A DNA stretch of 64,000 bases, taken from Pristionchus mayeri (Eukaryota > Nematoda > Chromadorea > Rhabditida > Neodiplogasteridae). Positions within the stretch are counted from its first letter, which is position 1. Each line of letters starts with the position of its first letter. The translations under genes were made by a program, and so were the position numbers. The notes under the pieces were generated by a model. The model was given only the letters and a program-made list of their open reading frames with translations, did not search any database and was not told the DNA's origin. Positions 46,034 to 57,710 of this stretch are shown piece by piece. The stretch is from contig BTRK01000002.1 in NCBI GenBank assembly GCA_036245805.1, forward strand, positions 19,399,067 to 19,463,066. The letters are read 5' to 3'.

Positions 46034-48282
46034 CTAGATTCTATTGGTGTGAAAGTATGGGAATGCTTTGAACTCTCCCAATCTCTGCCCATGAGAGAAA
46101 TGGAACTCCTTGAAGCAAGTATCACAGAAGAAAGCGGGTGTCATGGGGAGTCTCGAGTTGTTCTCCACTCCCATCCCTGCTTCCATCTTCTTGCACGCAA
46201 AACATCGTACATCTCCTCCCCTCTCGAAGGTGACTACGGGGTACTTCGACTCATCCTCCAATTTCATTCCATAATTTCCCACTTCGATCATCAATTTACC
46301 TGCTCATCATCCTTCGTCATCAATCGAAGATCAGTGAAGATGATCATGTGTTCACAATTTCCCGAGTGGATATACATGTATGGTTGGCCCAATCTGAACG
46401 ACTCACTCTATCTCACGCAGTTATGAATGTACATACCTTAGTGTGAGATCCATAATAGTCACCCCTGTCATGGACTCAACTTTCGTAGGCCCGAAACAGG
46501 ATTTACTCGCCATGAATTCCCGGATCTCCCTATAATCAATACAATGAATTCATATCGTGTAAAAGGGAACAGACTTTGAAATATCGGTACATTCTGGTCT
46601 CGATGTGTCCACGTAGAAAGTATCGTGAATAAAGATGAATGAGGATGGATACCTCAAATTCGAAGAATCATTTTAAATCGCAATTATGAATACGTCATTA
46701 TCGTCTACTACTGTATGAAGTGAAGGACAAATAACAAACAAGGAGATGTTGAAGAATTTAGGATCGGGCTTCTCAAGTTCTTTTCCTTCCTCAATATACG
46801 TTCCAAAATCCGACGGGCACATCTGAAGCACAACAATGCCCGTTTTCCATACAGAACTAAAATAGGAACTCACTATTTTTTCTCTGATTTGAGTGAGTGT
46901 AGTTGATCCTCTCACGAGCATCTTCAGATGCGGACTCATCTAAGCATAACATTACAATTAAGTAAACAAAAACGATTATCGGCTTTTTAAAGCATTTTAA
47001 AATTCCTCGTTTTATTGATCGCGTAGTTTCACAAGCCCCTTTCCCGTAAATAACCTCACCCGATTTGAAGATCGATTTTCTAAGTCAGTTTGAATTCGGT
47101 TGTACGCAGATCCAATGTTGAGGCTCAATATAACATCTCCTGTGATGTGTCGCGGAGTTTCATTAGATATTTGTGATAACTGAAATAGATCATAGATCAT
47201 CTTCGTTGATCATAACTGCAACAACTCACTCTATTCCCGTACATCTCCCATTTGTAGTACCGTAATTTTTGATGATATGTTGATTTTGTTGAATGATCCG
47301 AAAAGCGCTTTAACCGATCCATACACATCCTAAGAAATGATAATTAATAAACAACAATCATCACAAAAATACCTGTGTGTTTTGAGTGCTTCTGGCAGAA
47401 TTAGACTGGGCTGATTCAGAGTTTCATATTCGTCAGTCAGTGATCGTTTCTCTGGTTCGAGTAACTTGTCAAGGCTGAATGCAGTGATTACGATGAATAT
47501 AACCTGCCCTTTCCCCAATCATTGGGGCCCAATGTCAAAATGGATCTACTACGAAATGTTACCAGAAAATACCTAGGTTTAGGCTATTATCGCTAGAACA
47601 TTTGAAGTAGGGAGGTACGTTGTTTATACTTACGAGATATCTTTCATAACCCTGGCTGTCGTTTTTGTTGAACATCCAAGGAAGGATGCAAGTGTTCCTG
47701 CCTCCGGTTCATACTCATCGGAGATTCCCATTCGAGAGTTTGTGAACTGCTGGAAATGAGTATTATCATGCAAATGTGGGGATAACAGCTGACTAGGTGG
47801 AAAAAAATTCAACATAATTGAGTCGAAACCTCAGAACGAAAAAGAACAGAAGATGAGTAACATATTGGCGTTTGTGCAGTGGTGACCAGGCTCCATCCAG
47901 TTGCTTAGGCTTAGGACGTTTTGGGTAGGAATAAGGTAGAGCACTATTCGGTTAAGGTGTGCCTAAGAAACTTAAGGTTAGACATAGGCAACTTAAGGTT
48001 AGACATAGGCTACACTGAAGGAAGGAAGCGGAGCCTGGTTCCTTTACTGCACATGTCCCCAATCAGTTTAGTGAACACGTAATTGGATAATAAATGAATA
48101 TGAATTGTACTAGTGCATCGAAACAGAAAGCAACCCAACTTATACGTTTAAAATAAAAGAAGAAAAACCATTAAAAAAACACTTACAACTTCCTCCTCTG
48201 CCGTTTCTTTGAATGTTTGTATGTGAACGACTGGTGATATGAACCACTGTTCATCGGACCTGAACTTCCAATCCATAGACAT
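46034..48282 (-). CDS. snpc-3: snRNA-activating protein complex subunit 3 (SNAPC3/SNAP50)
   Basis: Exons: 48282-48187, 47749-47634, 47474-47373, 47329-47230, 47179-47060, 46939-46874, 46822-46740, 46652-46575, 46529-46437, 46393-46300, 46255-46034; phases match, 389 aa. Seen: VRGSTTLTQIREKI, SSFIFIHDTFYVD, PECTDIS, LGQPYMYIHSGNCEHMIIFTD, and a C-terminal zinc-binding block CFACKKMEAG..FFCDTCFKEFHF with GEFKAFPYFH. Known: this order and the Cys/His block define SNAP50, the DNA-binding core of SNAPc that recognises the proximal sequence element of snRNA (and, in nematodes, piRNA and spliced-leader) genes. TTCTTAAG directly precedes the start. First in a two-gene minus-strand pair with GTF3C5. 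Confidence 0.88.
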
Positions 48283-49533
48283 CTTAAGAAGACTAGTATT
48301 GGCAACAGCGGACGAAGAGCAACAAGTTAGAGAAAGAGTGTCAGAGAAAGACTTTCCTCAAAAAAGTTGGAATTTCGAAACGTTACAAACACTTCGAGTT
48401 ATCCTCAACTGATTTTTTTTTATCAAGTTCTGCACAATGGTACACAAACTGAAATACCTTTTTTCCTAATTTCTGATATCATCATCTACCACCGAGGCTG
48501 GTCCCCAAAGTTATCGTCTGCTTCCTCCTTCACTTTTTAACCATAATGAGATAAGAGACTCTTAATCTCGTTTGCAAAATTGCTTATTTTCTGTGATAAA
48601 GTTATAATTAATGTTTAGACTCTCATTCCTGCCCAACAGTTTTCTAAAGCTGCAGACTTTTTTTTCTGTACATCGCGCGATGATTCCAGTGAGGGAACAG
48701 AAGAAGGAGTCGCTGATTATGAAGGAGAGGATACGGTAGATTCATTCCCAGTGCTCGCCGCTCATGCTCAATTGGGTATTTGCCAATAGACGAAGAATCA
48801 AGGTGGATGGAGTCTCCACCGAATAATTATAGATGAAATGAATAGTACTCAGTTGAACAAGAAGAATGAGAAGAAAATGAATACATTTTTTCATGTTTTG
48901 TGTGTGATGAATTCATAAATATCATATTATTATCATCTAAATTATATATATATGGGGGTGTCGAGACACATTGTCTAATAGTGAAAAGCTTCGAAACATT
49001 ACATGACCCTCTATGATGGAGATTCTCCGTTCCCACTCATCAATGGTTAAATGAGTTTTTCCTCTGTCATGTTTCCTCCGAATTCCAATCAGATACTCGA
49101 GATGGAGGATCTCTCTCAAGTGATCATATACACCAACTCGATTCATACATGTCTACCTTGCAAATGAATTGTCTCAGTCGATCACGAGATCTTCGGCTTC
49201 CACGAGGTATCAGAGTACAGTACACTCACGGTACTCGTCTGCCATTCATATATCTCTCGAAGCAGAAGAGGATGAGCGATATTGTTTTATTTCACATCCG
49301 GAGGAGTCACTTTGTCCGATTCTTCATCTTCAGACATACAAAATCAATGTGATGCTTCATTTTTACGATCTCTGAATGGTACGGTAGTATATATGAGATT
49401 CGTGTAAACACCGCTTTTCTACATGCAACAGATTCGACGGAAAAGAAGTGGTTCTCTCATTCGTTTCTTTCTCAGTCAGTGGGAGAAGTAGCTACTCTGA
49501 GATTTCTTCCTCTTCTTTCTTTAGAATTTTCTA

Positions 49534-49579
<46 letters not shown>

Positions 49580-50985
49580 ACGATGTTTCGAAAGGAAGGA
49601 CAGACGTGGAAGGAATCGGTCACGGGTCACAAATCCATTTTCCTCTGGTGAATCGACGGTGACGAGATTGTCCTCGTGATTGGCAGATCGACCGAGATTC
49701 CTTCCACTTTCTTCCTTCCTCATGCAGTCCTTAGCTTAATTTCCTCTGATCTTTGATCTCTGTTCTCCTCACCTCGATTGTCGTCCCTCTCCAGCATTCT
49801 CCTTTCTCATTTGAATGTTGCATCTCATGAATAACTCTCTCTCTCTTGTCCATTTTACTTTTCATCATTTTCCTCTTCTCCTTCAGTTTTGTTTCCCATT
49901 CAATGAGTGAAATGAAGGGGGGAGTGAGAGAGATGAGAAACTGTAGAAGAGGAAAGACTCACTGAGAAAGAAGGATTAGAGGGCGCTAATTTATGATCAT
50001 CATGATCTCGAATTGAATTCCATGCTGAGAATATCGATCGAACGTAGAAAAGAGTAGAACAGTCACCCTTGGAGATGGAGTAATAAATGGAAGGGAGAAG
50101 AGAAATAGAATAAAAGTCTTGGGAAGAATAACCCACTGATGAATCCGTACTTTCCCATCTCTTTTACCATTTTCCCCGCTCGTATACGAAATTATAATTC
50201 AATTAGAGTCCGACACAGTTCTAAAAGGAACGGCCAATCTGTGTGATGAATGGATTCTTCACTTTTTGGGTGCAATTGGCTTGATCTAAATGGGTACTTG
50301 ATACAATGGTTCCCCTCCTTCTCCTCCTTCATTTCCTCAGATGCGTGATCTTCCCCTCGAATGTCCTCATTGATAAATGAAGAAAGAAGAGGGATCTGCA
50401 GAAGAGGGGTGATACATGCAATCACACGTGCCATCCATCTCGAGTGCTTGGTCAAACGGAAGGTGATCCCTTCCCAAGAGAGAGAGAGGGGGAGGGCTAC
50501 TTCCTCACCTGGCCAAAACTCTGGTTGTGTCATCCCTTTCTCCCCCCTCCCCTCAGGTGTCTCCCTATTCTTCTCTATGAACTCTTTCTCGCTTCTCCTC
50601 TCCGTGAGAAGTACGAGAGAGTCCTCACCCCTTATCCTTCCACTTCTGAACTCCTCTTCCTCTTTCCATTATCTATCCCTTCTCTTCATTCATTCCTTCT
50701 CTGTCTATCCATCAGTCCTGTCTTCCTTATTCTTCCTCCTACTTCTCACAACAATCTCAATTATACTCGTTCCTCTTCTCATTAATTCCCCTTGGCTGAT
50801 CAGCTTTCTTTCCTTCTCTCAACTCATCAATCACTCATTCTTCCTTCCGATTCTCAATTACCGCATAAGTGTCCCCTCTCTCTCTCCCATCCATCTGAGA
50901 TAGAGTGATATCCCTTCATATGGTTTCTCTCTTCCCATCTCTCCAATATCAACAACTCCCTCACTCTTTGAGTGTATGCTAGTCT
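48283..50985. other. Region without a confident gene
   Basis: I see isolated coding-like exons but no joinable model. Plus 48658-48789: an acidic frame (SRDDSSEGTEEGVADYEGED) with a stop. Minus near 49040-49146: frame MNRVGVYDHLREILHLEYLI. Minus 50192-50533: a 113-codon frame containing EFWPGEEVALPLSLSW. Composition is CT-rich on the plus strand from 49400 on. Real small genes may be present here. Confidence 0.3.
49530..49579. repeat. (CT)n microsatellite
   Basis: About 50 bp of CT dinucleotides. Confidence 0.9.
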
Positions 50986-52190
50986 ATGGAGGTTCCTCTC
51001 CTCCTCCTCGTCTTCCTCCTTCCTCTCTCATCCACACTCAAGTAAGTTTCCTTCTATCCCCCTACTATTCTATATCCATTCGTAAGAGTGACGACAGTGC
51101 AACAATGCGCGAGAAACAAAGGAATTTGTCCCTTTGTCCTCTTTCGTCTACCGTAATCCGTAGTGTCTACAGTACTCTCAGATGCACGCAGTGTCCCCAT
51201 GCAGTCTCTTCCCCTTCGTCGTGTTCCCACTGCGAGGGAGACGTCTGCTTCATAGGTGGGTACTCTCCCTTCTCCAGTATATTTGTTCATCCCAATCTCG
51301 TCCATTGGATATCTCTCCCTTCTCGCAATAGTCTCGACTTCACACTCAGTCCCTTTGCCCTTGAGTACAATGGGAGGAAGGGGGTCACCAAAGAGGACGA
51401 AAGAACCATTCAACCCCCGAGAGTAACACAACCAATTACAGAGGAAGAGACTACCTCCTAATCTCTTCCTTAGTCTACAAAATACTGCAAATCCTTTGTT
51501 AAGAAGGAGTGTGATCCCTTTTGGAGGGCGAGCATCGAGGGAGGAATTAATTGCAGTTGTGAATGCCTTCTTCAACGGGACTCTTTCTGCTGGTTGCATT
51601 CATCTTCGAGAGAAGGACAAGGCTCAATTCGCCCAGAGGAGGAGAGATTGTAACAGGTCCAATCAGTAATCGATCATTAGTGTCACTACCGTATCCAGGG
51701 AGGTCGAGAACAAGCGTACGGTGTGTGTGTGCAGCGGAGAGGATGATTGCAATGACCCCCGTACTCCACTCGCACAATTCGACTTCATCTCGGATAGGAT
51801 CCTCAGTGGATACGAACTAGAGTTTGGAGGGACTGCAGGTGGGGAAGGAAGAGGCGGAGAGGGGGAAGGGGGGAAGGGGGGGGGGGGCAGTTGCGGGATG
51901 AGACTAATGATCGAAGAAGAGACGTTTCCTTTCTTTTCCAGAACCGAAAGTGGAACTACCTACAGATTGGCCAGAGGAAGCTTCCTCACACTCCTCATCT
52001 ACCACCTCTTCTTCTTCTCTTTCTTCATCTTCTCGCTCAACTACAACATCGACTGAAGCCATTCCATCAACTACCATCAAGTATTCAGTTTATTTACTTT
52101 CTTTTTTTATCTAAATTCTATATTTAGTTAAAGGACAGATATTGAGTGCAGTAGGTCGAAGTCGTGAGAATAGATCCAAAGGACAATAAA
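50986..52190 (+). CDS. Secreted three-finger (Ly6/activin-receptor-type) cysteine-rich protein, exon details partly uncertain
   Basis: Exon 1 (50986-51041) encodes a signal peptide MEVPLLLLVFLLPLSS and joins in phase to 51098-51255, which reads LRCTQCPHAVSSP then CSHCEGDVCFI. Later exons around 51480-51650 (KKECDPFWRASIEGG; NGTLSAGC) and 51700-51830 (CVCSGEDDCND) supply the rest of the cysteines. A Ser/Thr-rich stretch (51940-52080) precedes the stop, and AATAAATAAA lies near 52187. Known: C-x2-C..C-x-G-x2-CF and a late C-x-C..DxCN are marks of three-finger extracellular domains. Function unknown. The G-run at 51877-51888 lies in an intron. Exons 3 and 4 are not firmly joined. Confidence 0.5.
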
Positions 52191-53164
52191 TAAATCTAAA
52201 ACGGTTAAATGTGTAATACACAACGCACTTCCAACATTCAAAAATGGTCTGTCATACTAATAAGAATATTCTGTGGTTGTTGTGTAAATATTTCCAAATT
52301 AATTTTAAAGTAGGAGTAACACGAAAAATTAATTGCGTATGTGGTTCCGTTGATGATGTAGAGAACAGAAACCCGATCAGATATCACTTTATCCGAAGTG
52401 TCACAGATTACTCCATCTTGATATAGAGAAGAGGAGAATTAGTGTCACTTATTCTTGTTACACCTTCTTTAAATGGGTGACTGACAATCTACTTTTGTGA
52501 TCCATGTCATTGTGAGAATGGAAGGTGTTATCCCCACCCCCCTCCATCTCAGCTTCCCTCCTTCCTCTACTCACTCTCTCTTCTCTTCCACGAGGAGAAC
52601 TCAGAGAATTGATGATGAAGAAGGACTCATTCAAGTCAAATCTTCTGTACTCATCAAACCAAGGAACTATTCGAGGTTTGTTGAACACTTCTTAATCTTA
52701 ATCAAAACTCCCCTTTTCCGAGTCTTCCCCTCCTCTACTGAACTCACCACCCCTCCTTCACCTCCTTCTCCCACTTTTCCTTCTTCCACTCCCTTCCCCC
52801 ATGAATCATCCCGAGTATTGCCTACGGATGACGAAACTTCGCTCTCTGGAGTCTACAGAGTGAAGGGAGTGAAGAGTGAAGGGAAAGTATTGCCCACTGA
52901 TTCCGATGATGAAGAAGGAATTCTCATAGTCAAGAGTGGAATCATGCAAGTCAAAGGTTTACCTACGGGCTCATTGTCTTCATTGAGTTGCACCATTTGT
53001 AGAGAAAGAAGAGACTAAGAAGGAGGGGTCGAATCGAGTGGAGGATGTCACTCATAAGAATAGAGTAGTCGAATTGAAGGAGGAAGTGAGATATCCGAAG
53101 GGAAGAGGATCCGTGCAGGAAGCAGAGGTACACGAAGAATACGGTACTCAGCCATCTATCGATT
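52191..53164 (+). other. Possible plus-strand exons with repeated acidic motif
   Basis: Open stretches at 52590-52680 and 52800-52970 encode related peptides: DDEEGLIQVKSSVLIK, LPTDDETSLSGVYRVKG and LPTDSDDEEGILIVKSG. They look coding and mutually repeated. I could not build a gene with a start and stop. Confidence 0.35.
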
Positions 53165-53390
53165 GAGGTTTCATCGGGAGTGACAATTGGAGTTGGAGGG
53201 AACAGACCTTCGTCACTCAAATCATCACCAGATGGACATCGATTGTCCTCTCGATCGAATATCAATTCATCCTCCTCTTCCTTACTCTTCTTCCCTTTCC
53301 TCTTCTCTCTCCTCTTCTCACTCATTTGATTCATCCTCTCTACGAGTTTCTCCTCACTTCCCTCACTCTCATATCCTATTGTTTCCATTC
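53165..53390 (-). other. Possible minus-strand exon, basic-acidic
   Basis: An open frame reads MSEKRREKRKGKKSKEEED, then DNRCPSGDDLSDEGL and FPPTPIVTPDETSIDR. It resembles a disordered nuclear-protein segment. No neighbouring exon could be joined with confidence. Confidence 0.3.
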
Positions 53391-53410
53391 ATTTCCTCTT
53401 CAATTGGATA

Positions 53411-53528
53411 TGCGAATGATGGGAGACCTCCCCTGAGATCTCCATTGATCCTTCCTTTCTCCTTAAGGATGCGAATGATGGGAGACCTCCCCTGAGATCT
53501 CCATTGATCCTTCCTTTCTCCTTCTCCA
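53411..53528. repeat. 59-bp perfect tandem duplication
   Basis: GCGAATGATGGGAGACCTCC starts at 53411 and again at 53470, and the two units are essentially identical, implying a recent duplication. Confidence 0.85.
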
Positions 53529-53938
53529 GCCATGACTCTTTCCCATTGCATCTCTTCATTCACGGTTATCTCTCCCATCTTTCACTCATTTCCCCATGTG
53601 ATCTACTTCCTCGATAAAGAGTGTTCGAGTCCTCGAGAATGCAGTCTTTATCTCTCCATTGGTCACCAGATTACGAGAAGTGCGATGTATAGAAGTGAGA
53701 ACGTTGAGACGAAGGAAGAACTCGTAAGAAGATGAGGAGACTGTCGATGAGAACCCGGGATGATTGAGAAATAACTGGAAAGAGAGAAGATGAGATGGGA
53801 GGAGAGGAATCAGTTCTCACTTAGGATCTATTCTCCCGATGATTACATCGAAGTTGATGATTCCAGAGAAGAATCCTTCGGCATACGTCGAATGGGGGAG
53901 ATTGTGATGGAGGGAATTGCACTTGTCTCGTCTCAATT

Positions 53939-53942
<4 letters not shown>

Positions 53943-53974
<32 letters not shown>
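53943..53974. repeat. (CT)n microsatellite
   Basis: About 30 bp of CT dinucleotides followed by CCCC. Confidence 0.9.
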
Positions 53975-53975
<1 letters not shown>

Positions 53976-54572
53976 CCATCAACTGACCTGTTGCAGATGC
54001 ACGTCGTCTGATTGAATGAATCCTCACAGAGGAGCACAGCTCCCACTCTCGATACACGCTGTTCCACCTCCCTCAACAACCAATTCACTCACTGGCGAAC
54101 AGGCAATCAAACCAAACCAAATAAATAAAGGAATATATTTTTTTATTTTCGTTATATTTTTGGCGCACGTGCACGAGACATTCGGATAACACTACTGTGC
54201 AAGACATGGTTGCACATTAAATCCATCTCAATAAATACCACGAATATGCCTATGTATGAGTTTGTGTATACGCATTATTCCATTATTCCATCATATATAA
54301 TCGTATTATTCAATTCTACAGGCTCTGGCTCAAAACGTTTCGCTAAAGATGCGCGAAGATATAACTACTCTCAAGCCATGGCAATAAGCACTGAGTTAAT
54401 CTTTTCACACAGCAGTTCCCCAGATTTCGAAAGGCCTTATCTCACCTTATGCTACTCGTTAGAGGAAAGCGCCAGAACAAGGAAGAAATATTAACTTGGT
54501 GACTACTAAATCCCTCTCGAGGACCATATTAAATGAAGAATTAGCACTGACTTCTTGGCGAATTCGATGTCC

Positions 54573-55170
54573 TCAGTCTGCCATCTCGAGAGGGAGAGAC
54601 AACCCATCATGTACTGATACACCGGACAGTGCTTGCATTGACCTGCAACAACATCCCTATGACACACCCTTTGCAGTGCAAAAAGTGAACTGGTTGAGAT
54701 GTATCGTACATCTCGTCGAAATCAGAACAGAGAGGCACCGAGGAAATTTCGATTTTTTGGAACACAGCGACTGCGCAATTTAAAAGATAAGTTGAGAATT
54801 GTGGATTATGAATGGGAGTGGAGAGAAGGCAATGGAATTATGACGGTGAGTGGAATGGAATGAGGTGGAGAGTGGACATACGCATGAAGCAGGCCGTGCC
54901 ACTGCACATACGAGGATGACCACACTTAGGGGCGAGGGAGTACTGAGAGGACGAAGACCAAGTGACCACACACTCCAGACATTCCACCTGCAAGAGATAC
55001 TCCTTCTCCTTCCCTCCACCCCCCCCCCCCCCCCTCCCCCTTCCCCTCAGTGAATCTCTCACCTTGGCGACTGTTTCGTCCAATTCAGAGTGTCTGCCAC
55101 TTGAAAGGAGAGGAAGAAAGAGAAGAAAGAAGAGGAGAGATCGAGTCAGAGAGATCGATCCAAGAGCCAT
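54573..55170 (-). CDS. Second secreted cysteine-rich (three-finger-like) protein, 128 aa
   Basis: Exons 55170-55063, 54987-54882, 54770-54668, 54642-54573; phases 0, 1, 2 match. Seen: a signal peptide MALGSISLTRSLLFFLLFLP, then VECLECVVTW, PKCGHPRMCSGTACFM, and a later Cys pair (PLCSDFDEMYD; LHCKG). The C-x2-C..C..C-x-G-x2-CF pattern is the same as in the gene at 50986, suggesting relatedness. The last exon is open in two frames; I chose the one that keeps phase. The first intron contains a 20-bp C-run (55018-55034). Function unknown. Confidence 0.5.
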
Positions 55171-56731
55171 GGGTAGGTCATCGTGAGGGGAAGGATATCG
55201 ATCGATGATGGAGACTGAGAAGAGAGATCTCGATTAGATATGAATGGAGAAGAGAGATTCGAAATGCACGAGAGAATGGAGAAGGAAGGAAGATCCAGAG
55301 GAGACAAGGAAGACAGATGAACAAACTAAGGGAGGAATCACTAAAGGGAGAAGAGAAGTGATTTGTTAGCTGGAAGAGAGATGGAAGAAAGGGGAGATGG
55401 ACACATTGGTCTCCTGAGACTCCCTATTCCCTATCTTTACCCATATCGAAAGACGATACCGGGCTAGAGGGGATATATGAAGAGAGGGAGAGACCCCCAG
55501 TGAAGGGGGAAAGGAGTGAGGTCCATCTCAATCTGGAGACCATTCAATGTTCCCTCCTATCACTTCCCTCTCTTTATCTCAGTCTGCCCAACTGGAAAAT
55601 ATGCAGCTGAGGAAGAGAAGAAGAATAAAATTGTAATGGGATCTATCTCGGAAGGGGGGAGGGTGGACTGGAGGGATGAGGAGAGAGGAGGAGGGGGATT
55701 GAGCCTCCGTTTAGAGAGCGACACAAATGTAATCATGACACTACGAGAGACAATAAACGATGAAGAAAAAGAGGAAGGAGTTGAAGGAAGACTGAATGGG
55801 GGGATACGATAAGTATAGTAAGAGGAGGGGAAAGTGATTATGGGGAAGAGGAAGAAGGGGGAGGGAGTGGAGGGAGTGGAGATGTCATCTGTCTCAGATC
55901 TACCATCTCCCCATCCAAGTCAACAAAGAGAAGGCATGAATTGAGTAGGAACTATAATGAGAAGGAGTGAAGAGAAAAGGAGGGAGAAGGAGGAAGAAGG
56001 AGGGGAGAAAAGACCAATTTAGAGGAAGAAGAGGAGAGAATACGATTCAGCCATCCATGAATGGAACTCCCGAATCGACTTACGAGGTAGATCAAGCTAA
56101 TCGGGGGAATTAATTATCGAGGGCAGATGGAGAGAAGAGAAGAAGTGGAGAAGAGTATGACTACATCATCAGTTGCATTCGAACTGCTTGTAAAGTAATG
56201 AACGAGATTCGATGTAAAAGGTAAGGCTTCATTCATCGAGATTCCATGAGATCGACGATAAAACAATATCAATTATTAGACAGGACTGCTAGGAATAAAT
56301 GTAACTGTGTGATCGGGAATAGTGAGAGGAGAGCGAAGGAGAGTGAAAGATCATTCTCTGTCCTTCCCTTTCCCCTTCTGGATTTCTCACTTTGAAATTC
56401 AGATTGAGCCTGCGAGAGAGAAGAATGAATGAAATATTGGGAAGGAGTGAAATGAAGAGACGAAAGAAGAGTTGAAATGAGGAAGGGAAGGAGAAATCTA
56501 AAGGAGACACGACAAAAGGGGAAATTGAGATGAGGGAGAATGGAGAAGTTTAGATGAGTGAGGAAGACATCCTATATCGAGTGATACTCATTAGAGGGAG
56601 GAGTCCAATGACACAATGGATAGTTGAGCCACTTCGGGAGAAGAAGCTTTATCCCCCACTCGATTGTACCCGAGTGGACACTCGTATGGAGATGAGATCG
56701 GAGAGGAGAGAGGGGGGGGGAGGGGGAGGGA
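55171..56731. other. Purine-rich stretch without a confident gene
   Basis: The plus strand is strongly G/A-rich from 55200 to 56500, so long open frames there are weak evidence. A plus frame at 55690-55812 (DTNVIMTLRETINDEEKEEG) and one at 56554-56781 (MSEEDILYRVILIRGR) are the best candidates; neither can be joined into a model. Confidence 0.3.
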
Positions 56732-57201
56732 TCAGACTCCAGATCGAGATGACATCACCTGAACACATCAATCATGCCAAGTGAGATGACTATCACTCAC
56801 AGTGTTGAGATTGATCCTTCTGAACTGTCGGAAGTGCAGTTTTCCATTTCCGTCATGAATGAAATTCGCCTCAGGGCTCTGTTTGAACGTCTCATATTCC
56901 GCGATTTTGGGAAGCGCGGCATCAATTCCCTGAAAATGAAGATAATTATCTATTGCATCCACAGTCTTCAAAGTTGAACAGAAAGGAAATGAAAGCCTTA
57001 CACTCGGAACTGAGGATCGAATGAGGTTGATCAATTTATCCTCTAGGATCGTCTCCCTCCTCTCAATAGCACGCTTGTATAGATCATTGAGTGGCGAGGA
57101 AAGAGTGACTGAAGATACGGTAAGTGTGGAAGGGGAAGGAAGGGCTGACCAGGAAGGAGAAGGAGGAGTAGGACGAGTACTGTATTGGAGAGTGGCTGCA
57201 T
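56732..57201 (-). CDS. Small secreted protein of unknown family, 104 aa
   Basis: Exons 57201-57150, 57108-57002, 56929-56801, 56758-56732; phases 1, 0, 0 match and all splice sites are GT/AG. Seen: an N-terminal signal peptide MQPLSNTVLVLLLLLLP, then LNDLYKRAIERRETILEDK, IDAALPKIAEYETFKQ, HDGNGKLHFRQFRR and a short tail VMSSRSGV. It has no cysteine in the mature part. I do not recognise the family; charged helices suggest a small helical extracellular protein. Confidence 0.6.
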
Positions 57202-57710
57202 CGCAGTGATTGAGATGGAGAGAAAGGAGTATCTCTTATATAGAGAGAGAGGAGCATCTCTTTATCTTTGAGTGATCAGTCGACTCGTGAGCTGAACCAT
57301 CCCTTTTGTCGATGAACGATCAACCAAAGAGAGAAAGAAAGGAAGATGGACGGGACTAAAATACACTTCCGGTTTATTGCACCTGGTGTGGTCCACAAGT
57401 CTCCTGACACGAAGGGTACTGTATCGAATTGGTATTGAATAGGTGAAGATGTTGAACTTACAATTAACGAAGGGTTCGGTAAGTTGGTGCTACGTGTAGA
57501 GTGCATAGATCGAATTCGTCTCTCTTTGATTGGGTGCATAATGAAAAGGAGAAACTGGAGAAATTGTGCAAGAAAGAGTTCGATTGCACGACAGCCTAGA
57601 TCCCGATGGGATACACGAACAGTAACACAAGAAACATCAGGTTTATCAATTAATTAACCATAGTACAGTATCAGTGGGGAAGTTGGTCTGATGATAGTAG
57701 CAGAGATCGA
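57202..57710. other. Intergenic region
   Basis: About 510 bp between the small secreted gene's start and the apn-1 stop, both on the minus strand. No repeat or exon recognised. Confidence 0.4.

Noticed and set aside
50361..50903. 180-codon Ser/Leu/Pro-rich plus frame
   Set aside because: Arises from CT-rich composition; no splice sites, signal or domain supports it.
51054..51599. 181-codon minus-strand open frame
   Set aside because: It overlaps plus-strand exons with clear cysteine-rich coding signal and shows no family resemblance, so it is a shadow frame.
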